Source of the DNA: an uncultured Helicobacter sp.
GTDB lineage: Bacteria > Campylobacterota > Campylobacteria > Campylobacterales > Helicobacteraceae
Length of the DNA: 7,156 nucleotides
NCBI GenBank assembly: GCA_944325475.1
Contig: CALVAF010000196.1
Span: forward strand, 1 to 7,156
Direction: 5' to 3'
Shown here: positions 1-5,330 of the stretch, in pieces
Layout of the letters: each line of letters opens with the position of its first letter
How positions within the stretch are numbered: the first letter of the stretch is position 1
Notes under the pieces: model-generated
What the model saw: only the letters and a program-made list of their open reading frames with translations
What the model was told of the DNA's origin: nothing
Database searches by the model: none
Position numbers and translations under genes: made by a program

Positions 1-565
1 GTATTTTTGAAACCTCTAAATCCAACGATTTTAAATGCCTCAAAAACTCCTTGGCTTTTTGGTAAAGTTCTTGTGCTTCTGCTAAAGCAACATAAGAGTT
101 TGCTGGTTTAGCTAGAATTTTTTTATGCTGTTGGTAGGACACTTCTAACTTCTCTAGCGCACTTGGCTTAGATGGAAGCGTGGAATCAAGCTTCTGTAAA
201 TACATCTGCAAACCCTCACACAAATTTTCAAGATTGGAAAAATCAAAGCAAATCTCCTCTAAATTTGCCTTAGAATCCAATGCCACTTTGGAATCTAAGG
301 ATTCTAAAGCCTTTTGCCTTTGTGCTAAAGCCTGCTCCAAAGCCTTATTTCTCGCCTCTAACTCTTTGTTTTGTGAGAGCAAAAGGGCGTTTTTAGCAGA
401 AGTGTCATTGAAACTTTGGATTAAGGCTTCTTTATCTTTTAATAAGCCTTCATATTCCTCGCTAAATTCCTTTTTTGCCTTTTCAAAAATCTCATAAATC
501 TGCCACGTTTCCTTGATTTCATCAAGCTTTCTTGTGATTTCTTGGAGGGCAAAATCACACTTCAT
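1..565 (-). CDS. Uncharacterised coiled-coil protein, C-terminus beyond the left edge
   Basis: The frame opens with ATG at 565 and stays open for 188 codons to the left edge, so the C-terminus is missing. I do not recognise the family. There is no signal peptide or membrane segment, so it is probably cytoplasmic. Residues about 28-95 are rich in Glu, Lys, Gln, Ala and Leu with heptad-like spacing (for example KNALLLSQNKELEARNKALE) and should form a coiled coil. Residues about 105-188 look like further helices, with a Pro/Ser break near 129-136. A short internal duplication, LDSKVALDSKAN, sits at residues 90-101. The start is well supported: AAGGAG lies five bases upstream, inside the last codons of the Nudix gene, and the two genes overlap in TAATG. 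Translational coupling to the Nudix and csd3 genes is therefore likely. Plus-strand reading frames here are antisense shadows. Confidence 0.8.
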   Translation of the reverse strand, partial: MKCDFALQEITRKLDEIKETWQIYEIFEKAKKEFSEEYEGLLKDKEALIQSFNDTSAKNALLLSQNKELEARNKALEQALAQRQKALESLDSKVALDSKANLEEICFDFSNLENLCEGLQMYLQKLDSTLPSKPSALEKLEVSYQQHKKILAKPANSYVALAEAQELYQKAKEFLRHLKSLDLEVSKI

Positions 566-1167
566 TACCTCTCCTTAAAATACCACAAAAACGCAAACAT
601 CACACCTGAAGTTTTGGGATAAGCCTTATCTAACACAAAACGATAAGCCTCGCTACGTGGGATAAAAACCACTTCAATATTCTCATCATCAATGCCACCA
701 CCCTTATGAACCCTAAACTGCTCATCAACTTCTGCAAAAAACAAAGTCTGCTTACTTCCTGCAAACCCAACAGAGCTATAAAATTCTGCGATTTCTTCAA
801 TTTTATCTAAAGGAATATCATAGCCACATTCCTCCAAAATCTCCTCTTGCATAATCTCTTGAAGCGTTTTATCAGACTTATCAGTGATTCCAGCACACAA
901 CTCATAAGTATAACCAATCTCGCATTTGAGATTCTTATTTTCTCGTGTCATTTCCTTTAAAAACACTGCTGGGCGAAATTGCTTAACTAACACAAAAGCA
1001 TCTTTTTGCCGATGATAGAGCAACGCCGCTACACTATCATGAGCCTCAATAATATCCCAGCTTCTTTCTTTTCCATTTTCACAAAACAGCATTCTTTTGG
1101 GTTTGATATAACGCGATGATTCACACGCACAAAAGCGGATATTAGTTATTTCTTTTGGCGTTTTCAT
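565..1167 (-). CDS. NUDT14-like Nudix hydrolase (nucleoside diphosphate sugar pyrophosphatase)
   Basis: This is a 200-residue cytoplasmic enzyme expected to split UDP-glucose, ADP-ribose or a similar NDP-sugar into NMP and sugar 1-phosphate, using Mg2+. The Nudix box spans G93-Y116 and ends EEILEECGY, with metal-binding Glu109, Glu112 and Glu113. The usual box Arg is Glu108, and there is one extra residue after the Gly, as in human NUDT14. Other NUDT14-like blocks are SWDIIEAHDSV (36-46), LVKQFRPAVF (60-69), YELCAG (88-93), GFAGSKQTLFFAEV (134-147) and GGGIDDENIEVV (156-167). The ATG at 1167 is chosen because residues 9-25 still align with NUDT14 from memory, so Met26 would be too late. An upstream ATG at 1230 would overlap csd3 by 89 bases. 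The chosen start overlaps csd3 by 26 bases, implying one transcript. The exact substrate cannot be read from the sequence. Confidence 0.88.
   Translation of the reverse strand: MKTPKEITNIRFCACESSRYIKPKRMLFCENGKERSWDIIEAHDSVAALLYHRQKDAFVLVKQFRPAVFLKEMTRENKNLKCEIGYTYELCAGITDKSDKTLQEIMQEEILEECGYDIPLDKIEEIAEFYSSVGFAGSKQTLFFAEVDEQFRVHKGGGIDDENIEVVFIPRSEAYRFVLDKAYPKTSGVMFAFLWYFKER
571..576 (-). promoter_or_regulatory. Ribosome binding site of the coiled-coil gene
   Basis: On the minus strand AAGGAG lies five bases before the ATG at 565 and within the final Lys-Glu-Arg codons of the Nudix gene. It fixes the start of the downstream gene and supports translation coupled to the end of the Nudix gene. 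Confidence 0.7.
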
Positions 1168-2371
1168 CTGCCTTGTTTTCCTCACTAAGATACACGATAT
1201 AGGAATTTTGCATTTTCTTAAAAGGCTCATTTTCTAAATTATTCGCTAAAACCACATTCAACTCCTCCTTAAAAGTTTTTGCAAAGAGAGAGAATTTTTC
1301 TTTTTCTTTACCTTTAAGCTTAGTCGTGGCAATTTGTAAATGTTTTTGCGGATCAACAGCGCTACCATTTTTATAAAGCCCAAAATGCAAATGCGGTCCT
1401 GTGCTAAGCCCCGTGCTACCCACAGTTCCAATTACCTTGCCTTGAGAGACATAAACACCCGTGCGGATTCCTTTGTCAATTTTGTGCATATGCCCATAAA
1501 GTGTGCGATAACCATTTTCATGCTGGATAATCACGGTTTTGCCATACCCACCCTTAATCCCTGCAAAAATCACTTTGCCATGCCCCGCTGCTTTAATTGG
1601 GGTGTGTCGTGGTGCGGCATAATCCGTGCCTAAATGTGGGCGTTTATAGCCAAGAATTGGGTGCTTTCTCCCCATTGAAAAATGCGAGGAAATGCGGCTA
1701 TATTGCAAAGGAGTTACAAAAAGATATTGGCTAAGGTTATTCCCCTCTAAATCATAAAAACTTCCATCATAGCCAACAACATATCTATCTTGATTCCCAG
1801 TCTTAAGGATAGAAGCTTTGATATTGGGGCTACCAAAGACTTTACCTAGTCGGTATTTCCGTTCATAAATAATAGCAAGCTTATCACCCTTTTTGATTTG
1901 ACGTTTGAAATTAATGCTGCTTTTATAAGCCTGAATGAACTCAGAGGCAAGGAAAGTATCACCTGTGTATTTTACAATATCATAATAAAGCGAACTTTCC
2001 ACAGAAAGGGCGATGTGATGCTCCTTTTGCAAAGATACAATCGGAATGGCACGCATTTTATAAGTGGAATCTTGCTGGTAAATGTGCAACTGGGAGTTTT
2101 CATTAATCGGAATCAAAGCCTGAAGCAGTCTGCCCCCCTCATCATAAAGGGTATAAAAGGTATTTCCACTCACAATCTCATCGGCTAATTCCTTATCCTC
2201 GCGTGGCAAATCATAATACACTTTTAGCGGAATCGCATTTTTTTCAAAAAATGTCAGCAAAGTTTGTCCATTCTCCCATTGAGATTCTCGGATATTTGCC
2301 GCCAAAAGATTGGATAACAAAGCCCCAAAAACACACAAAACCCTAAAAGCCAAAAATTGAAATTGCCGCAT
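1142..2371 (-). CDS. csd3: Csd3/HdpA-like M23 peptidoglycan DD-endopeptidase/DD-carboxypeptidase
   Basis: A 409-residue periplasmic peptidoglycan hydrolase, close in length to H. pylori Csd3/HdpA (about 400 residues), which trims muropeptides and crosslinks and helps set helical cell shape. Residues 1-25 form a signal peptide ending LLAA. An N-terminal regulatory region (about 26-220) precedes the LytM/M23 domain (about 225-345). The zinc-ligand motif HLGTD gives His246 and Asp250. YGHMH (292-296) and GPHLHF (325-330) supply catalytic and ligand histidines, with His329 the expected third ligand. Glu61 may match the self-inhibitory Glu74 recalled for H. pylori Csd3, judged by numbering offset only. 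A Lys/Glu/Asn-rich tail (about 350-409) follows the catalytic domain. AAAGG lies six bases before the ATG. This is the first gene of a minus-strand operon with the Nudix and coiled-coil genes, and it is divergent from the flagellar block. Confidence 0.92.
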   Translation of the reverse strand: MRQFQFLAFRVLCVFGALLSNLLAANIRESQWENGQTLLTFFEKNAIPLKVYYDLPREDKELADEIVSGNTFYTLYDEGGRLLQALIPINENSQLHIYQQDSTYKMRAIPIVSLQKEHHIALSVESSLYYDIVKYTGDTFLASEFIQAYKSSINFKRQIKKGDKLAIIYERKYRLGKVFGSPNIKASILKTGNQDRYVVGYDGSFYDLEGNNLSQYLFVTPLQYSRISSHFSMGRKHPILGYKRPHLGTDYAAPRHTPIKAAGHGKVIFAGIKGGYGKTVIIQHENGYRTLYGHMHKIDKGIRTGVYVSQGKVIGTVGSTGLSTGPHLHFGLYKNGSAVDPQKHLQIATTKLKGKEKEKFSLFAKTFKEELNVVLANNLENEPFKKMQNSYIVYLSEENKADENAKRNN

Positions 2372-2395
2372 AAAAAACCTTTTTACATTTTACTT

Positions 2396-2417
2396 TAAGA
2401 TTTTAATTAAAATCTTA
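2396..2417. repeat. Perfect 22-bp palindrome at the csd3 transcription start
   Basis: The left half TAAGATTTTAA is followed directly by its exact reverse complement TTAAAATCTTA, with no spacer. It begins two bases downstream of the csd3 -10 box and covers the predicted start site. It could be an operator for a dimeric repressor, or a hairpin in the csd3 leader RNA. It is not followed by a GC stem or U-run of terminator type. No regulator can be named from the sequence. Confidence 0.75.
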
Positions 2418-2418
2418 G

Positions 2419-2427
2419 ATTATACCA
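2419..2427 (-). promoter_or_regulatory. Extended -10 promoter for the csd3 operon
   Basis: Minus-strand TGG followed by a perfect TATAAT (2424 down to 2419) is an extended -10 element, the typical housekeeping sigma-80 promoter of Helicobacter, where a -35 box is often absent. The predicted start is near 2412, giving a leader of about 40 bases before the ATG at 2371. It is inferred from sequence only. Confidence 0.65.
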
Positions 2428-2434
2428 CAATAAA

Positions 2435-2466
2435 AGCGAGATTTAAAGACTTAGAGCGGGATTTAA
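2435..2466. repeat. 12-bp direct repeat, 20-bp period, in the divergent promoter region
   Basis: AGCGAGATTTAA (2435-2446) recurs as AGCGGGATTTAA (2455-2466) with one mismatch. The start-to-start distance is 20 bp, about two helical turns, so both copies face the same side of the DNA. The first copy covers the -35 zone of the csd3 promoter. The second lies just upstream of the A-tracts of the rightward promoter. The layout suits a tandem-binding activator or response regulator, but this is inference. Confidence 0.55.
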
Positions 2467-2486
2467 TCCAAAAAAATCAAAAAATT

Positions 2487-2495
2487 TGCTATACT
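2487..2495 (+). promoter_or_regulatory. Extended -10 promoter for the small membrane protein gene
   Basis: TGc followed by TATACT (2490-2495) is an extended -10 element. Two phased A-tracts (2470-2476 and 2479-2484) lie just upstream in the place of a -35 or UP element. The ribosome binding site AAGGA is near 2510-2514, before the ATG at 2520. Read-through could also feed flgM. Confidence 0.6.
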
Positions 2496-2519
2496 TTTAA
2501 ACTCAAAATAAGGAATAAA

Positions 2520-2714
2520 ATGAAAGATTGGTTTGTACCTACTATTAGCTTTGGCTTGTTTATTTATTTTATGCTGTTTGTGATTCTCTATACCATAAAA
2601 ATCGGTGGCAATCAAGTCCAGCTCTATGATACGAGTAACTACATAGCACCGCCAAAGACAGAAACAGAGAGATTCTTGCGAGATATTTCAGAAAATATCC
2701 GCAAATCACTTTAG
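2520..2714 (+). CDS. Small single-pass membrane protein, unknown function
   Basis: I do not recognise this 64-residue protein. Residues about 4-27 form one hydrophobic helix rich in Phe, Leu, Ile and Tyr (WFVPTISFGLFIYFMLFVIL). A short polar linker with IAPPKTETE follows, then a probable amphipathic helix, RFLRDISENIRKSL, to the end. It is likely an inner-membrane protein; topology is uncertain. The gene is supported by a good extended -10 element, an AAGGA ribosome binding site at normal spacing, and its fit between divergent csd3 and flgM. Its TAG stop lies inside the -35 element of the flgM promoter, so the gene may be part of the flagellar transcription unit, or may simply be transcribed into it. 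A minus-strand reading frame at 2569-2781 is treated as an antisense shadow. Confidence 0.7.
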   Translation: MKDWFVPTISFGLFIYFMLFVILYTIKIGGNQVQLYDTSNYIAPPKTETERFLRDISENIRKSL

Positions 2715-2736
2715 ATTTTTCAAAAATGGTCGATTT
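2710..2736 (+). promoter_or_regulatory. Sigma-28 (FliA) promoter upstream of flgM
   Basis: TTTAGATT (2710-2717), 11 bases, then GTCGATTT (2729-2736). The spacing equals that of the classical TAAAGTTT-N11-GCCGATAA element. CGATTT fits the CGATWT -10 reported for Campylobacter FliA promoters. Predicted transcription begins near 2743, about 26 bases before the flgM ATG. A FliA promoter on flgM is the expected feedback design. The -35 match is imperfect. Confidence 0.6.
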
Positions 2737-2769
2737 ATTAATGATGAATTTAACCTTAAAGGAAAAGCT

Positions 2770-3009
2770 ATGATTAGCCATTTAATGAGCAACTCTGCTT
2801 TTTCAAGCACGATTAATCAGGCAAACAATAAAAATACGCCACAAGTTAATCAAGCAAGAAATGAGCAGGTCGAAGACAAACAAAAAACTTCACCAAGCAA
2901 AGCGACTTCCTCAAAAGTAGAAGAAATCAAAAATGCGATTAAAAATGGAAGCTACCAAATTGATATGAAAGGAAGTGCAGAAAAGTTGGCACAAGAATTG
3001 CTTAGATAA
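2770..3009 (+). CDS. flgM: FlgM anti-sigma-28 factor
   Basis: A 79-residue protein that binds FliA (sigma-28) and holds late flagellar genes in check. Residues 1-47 are polar and low in complexity (Asn, Gln, Ser, Lys), as expected for the disordered N-terminal half. The sigma-binding C-terminal region is clear at about 48-78, with KVEEIKNAIKNGSYQID followed by an AEKLAQELL helix, close to the enterobacterial FlgM pattern. AAGGA lies six bases before the ATG at 2770, favouring this start over Met6. flgN follows after 26 bases. The last codons also carry a sigma-54 promoter, so flgM expression can be separate from flgN-flgK. Members from Helicobacter are usually short, and this one is slightly longer than the H. 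pylori protein. Confidence 0.92.
   Translation: MISHLMSNSAFSSTINQANNKNTPQVNQARNEQVEDKQKTSPSKATSSKVEEIKNAIKNGSYQIDMKGSAEKLAQELLR
2986..3003 (+). promoter_or_regulatory. Sigma-54 (RpoN) promoter for flgN-flgK, inside the flgM 3' end
   Basis: TTGGCAC (2986-2992), five bases, then TTGCTT (2998-3003). The GG (-24) and GC (-12) dinucleotides are separated by 10 bases, the canonical sigma-54 spacing, and the match to TGGCAC-N5-TTGCW is complete. Transcription should begin near 3013, about 23 bases before the flgN ATG. In H. pylori the flgN-like gene and flgK are known members of the RpoN/FlgR regulon, which agrees with this site. Confidence 0.85.
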
Positions 3010-3035
3010 TCGATAATTCACTTTTAGGAGTTATC

Positions 3036-3491
3036 ATGTCTTTGCAATTTTTAAAAGACGCATTAGAAGATATCAAAGCTCTCATTGCTATTACTGAACA
3101 AGATATTTCAGACATTAAAGAAGCCAAAAACGAATCCATCTTTGCTAGAATCCCCCAAAAAGAAGAACTAACAAAATCCTTTATCCACAAAAAAGAATCT
3201 TATGCTAAAAGCATCGAAGCCAAATTACAAAAAGAATATCCAAACGCCACATTAGCAGACCTCACTTATGAGGACAAAGAAAAACTTTTGGGGGAAGGTG
3301 CGAGTGAATTTACTGCTCAACTTCATGATAAGCTTGAAGAGCTCAAAAAACTCAATTATCGCTTTGGAAAAATGTCTTTAGCCGTTTCAGAGTTTTATAC
3401 CTCGCTTTTACGCACTCTTATCCCTACTGAGCAACAAGGCTACCACAAAAGCACACTTGGCAATTCCTCTTTCTTAAAAACTGAAGTTTAG
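3036..3491 (+). CDS. flgN: FlgN-like flagellar export chaperone
   Basis: A 151-residue, largely helical cytoplasmic protein directly upstream of flgK. FlgN chaperones bind the C-termini of the hook-junction proteins FlgK and FlgL and deliver them to the flagellar export gate. The sequence is charged and alpha-helical throughout. Residues about 1-65 and 92-130 are the long helices, and the late segment FGKMSLAVSEFYTSLLRTLI (110-129) resembles the substrate-binding C-terminal helix of the family. No signal peptide is present. AGGAG lies five bases before the ATG. The flgK start is only nine bases after the flgN stop, so the two are co-transcribed from the sigma-54 promoter at 2986. Sequence conservation in this family is weak, so position beside flgM and flgK carries much of the assignment. 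Confidence 0.85.
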   Translation: MSLQFLKDALEDIKALIAITEQDISDIKEAKNESIFARIPQKEELTKSFIHKKESYAKSIEAKLQKEYPNATLADLTYEDKEKLLGEGASEFTAQLHDKLEELKKLNYRFGKMSLAVSEFYTSLLRTLIPTEQQGYHKSTLGNSSFLKTEV

Positions 3492-3500
3492 GAGGAACTT

Positions 3501-5330
3501 ATGAGTGGGTTACTTTCTTCTCTAAATACACCTTATACTGGACTAACTGGGCATCAAGTGATGGTGGATACCGTTAGCAACAACATTGCTAATGCCAACA
3601 ATGAATTTTATTCCCGCCAAGTCGTTAGAAGCTCGGCACAAACTCCACTGCAAACCTCATCAAATTATGTCATCGGACAAGGGCTAAACATCATGAGTGT
3701 TGAGCGTGTCCATTACGAATACACTTTCTCGCGCTACAAAAAAGCAAGCATGGAAAAAACCTACTATGAAAAAAGCTTTCAAGGGCTTAAAGAAGCCTCA
3801 TCTTATTATCCTGAAATCGATGGTGTAGGAATCTACAATGACTTGCAAAACTACTTCACAGCATGGAAAAATTTAGCAACAAAAGCCGGAGACCCCGCCC
3901 AAAAAATCGCACTTGCCGAACAAGCTTCAACCCTTGCTAACAATATCTCTAACACAAGAGATAGGCTGGTTAATCTCCAACAAAGTCTCAATAACGAACT
4001 CAAAGTCGCTGTTGATGAAGTCAATCGCTTAGGTGAGCAAATCGCGCTACTCAACAAAAAAATCGCTGAATACGAATCTAAAGAACTCAATCAAAAAGCC
4101 AACGATTTACGCGATTTAAGAGATCAATACGAATTTGAAATCAACAATCTCATTGGGGCAGATGTCTTCAAACAAGGCGTGCAAGGCAGCGCCATTGCTG
4201 ATAAAAATATAGCCGATTTTGATGATGGCTACCTTTTAACTATCGGCGGAAAAGCGATTGTCGATGGGGCTTCATTCCATCCACTAACCTTAGATAATTC
4301 CCAAAATCCAAGCGGAATCTACACCATTAAATACCTCAGAGCTGACCACAAAGAATACACTCTCACAAACGCTATTACCGGTGGAAAAGTCGGTGCCATT
4401 TTGGATTTAATCCGCACCGAAGATACGATAGACTGCAACGGGACTTTGGGGAAACTACAAATTTATATTAATGATTTAGACACCTTTGCCAATGGATTGA
4501 TTGAAGCCACCAACAACATTTACGCCCAAAGCTCCCAACTAGAAGCAAGAAGTGATTCGTTAAATCTTGGCATTCAAGATACATTGGTTACAAGCAATTA
4601 TAATATCAATGCTGGTAGCTTTAAAGTGGTTATGTATAACAAACAAGGTGTTGAACTTGGCTCAAGAAATGTCACGATTGACAATCTCACAAGTATGCAA
4701 GATATTTTAGCCCAACTTAATGCCAATATTGATGACAATGGAAATGGTAATGCAAGTGATGACTTTGATGACCGATTTGTTGCAAATTACAATAATGATT
4801 CAAAGACCTTCACAATTACTTCAAAAAATCCAGCTGAGGAGATTTACATTTCTATCCAAGATGATGGGACAAATTTCGCCGGTGCGTTTGGAATCAACCG
4901 ATTCTTTGCGGGAAACAATGCTGATAATATCGAACTTGCCGAACCCTACAAAAGTGACCCAACCTTGATTCGCGCCTACCGCGAACCTGTTGATGGCAAC
5001 TTTGAAGTAGCAAACCTCATGCAACAACTCCAATATGATAAAATCATCTTTACTGACTATGAAGGTACGCAACGAAGTGAGACGATTAGCGGCTATTTTC
5101 GCTATATTGCTAGCAAAGTCTCCTCCCAAACTGAAAACACACAAATCGCACTAGAAACTAAAGAATCCGTTTATGTCTCTATCAAGCAAGAATACAAAGC
5201 CATCTCAGAAGTTTCTATCGATGAAGAGCTTGTCAATCTCATCAAATACCAAAGCGGTTATAGCGCTAATGCCAAAATGATCTCCGCTATTGATGAAATG
5301 ATTAACACCTTACTAGGAATCAAAAGCTAG
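3501..5330 (+). CDS. flgK: FlgK, hook-filament junction protein 1 (HAP1)
   Basis: A 609-residue extracellular flagellar protein, close to the H. pylori FlgK length (about 606). It joins the hook (FlgE) to FlgL and the filament. The N-terminal rod-type D0 helix (about 4-40) contains SNNIANANNEFYSRQ, a variant of the usual SNNIAN-N-GYSRQ signature. A long helical D1 segment (about 85-220) includes a coiled region rich in Leu, Asn and Lys. A variable domain spans about 220-540. The C-terminal D0 helix (about 560-607), with EELVNLIKYQSGYSANAKMI, completes the rod domain and should be the FlgN-binding end. An Asp/Asn/Gly loop sits at 410-424. AGGAGG just before the ATG is the strongest ribosome binding site in the window, and it overlaps the flgN stop. 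There is no cleavable signal, as expected for type III export. Confidence 0.97.
   Translation: MSGLLSSLNTPYTGLTGHQVMVDTVSNNIANANNEFYSRQVVRSSAQTPLQTSSNYVIGQGLNIMSVERVHYEYTFSRYKKASMEKTYYEKSFQGLKEASSYYPEIDGVGIYNDLQNYFTAWKNLATKAGDPAQKIALAEQASTLANNISNTRDRLVNLQQSLNNELKVAVDEVNRLGEQIALLNKKIAEYESKELNQKANDLRDLRDQYEFEINNLIGADVFKQGVQGSAIADKNIADFDDGYLLTIGGKAIVDGASFHPLTLDNSQNPSGIYTIKYLRADHKEYTLTNAITGGKVGAILDLIRTEDTIDCNGTLGKLQIYINDLDTFANGLIEATNNIYAQSSQLEARSDSLNLGIQDTLVTSNYNINAGSFKVVMYNKQGVELGSRNVTIDNLTSMQDILAQLNANIDDNGNGNASDDFDDRFVANYNNDSKTFTITSKNPAEEIYISIQDDGTNFAGAFGINRFFAGNNADNIELAEPYKSDPTLIRAYREPVDGNFEVANLMQQLQYDKIIFTDYEGTQRSETISGYFRYIASKVSSQTENTQIALETKESVYVSIKQEYKAISEVSIDEELVNLIKYQSGYSANAKMISAIDEMINTLLGIKS

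Noticed and set aside
180..497. Plus-strand reading frame of 105 codons
   Set aside because: It lies antisense to the clear coiled-coil frame, has Ser/Phe/Cys-rich shadow composition and no good ribosome binding site.
1168..1230. Longer Nudix start at 1230
   Set aside because: It would overlap csd3 by 89 bases and add a stretch with no family resemblance; the start at 1167 fits better.
2133..2138. G6 tract in csd3 (minus strand) as a phase-variation site
   Set aside because: Six bases is below the length usually linked with slippage switching, and the GG residues fit the coding frame normally.
1340..2188. Two plus-strand reading frames opposite csd3
   Set aside because: They are antisense to a strongly conserved M23 protein and show no family resemblance or start signals.
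2569..2781. Minus-strand 70-codon frame
   Set aside because: It is antisense to the small membrane protein and the start of flgM, and contains no recognisable signal beyond the shadow of the opposite strand.
3009..3016. ATCGATAA just after flgM as a second sigma-28 -10 element
   Set aside because: The eight bases at the required upstream distance (2990-2997) do not match a -35, and the site overlaps the expected start region of the better sigma-54 promoter.
4720..5144. Extra frames on both strands within flgK
   Set aside because: They are shadows within the flgK coding region; the Met-rich plus-strand frame is a +1 reading of Asp/Asn codons.
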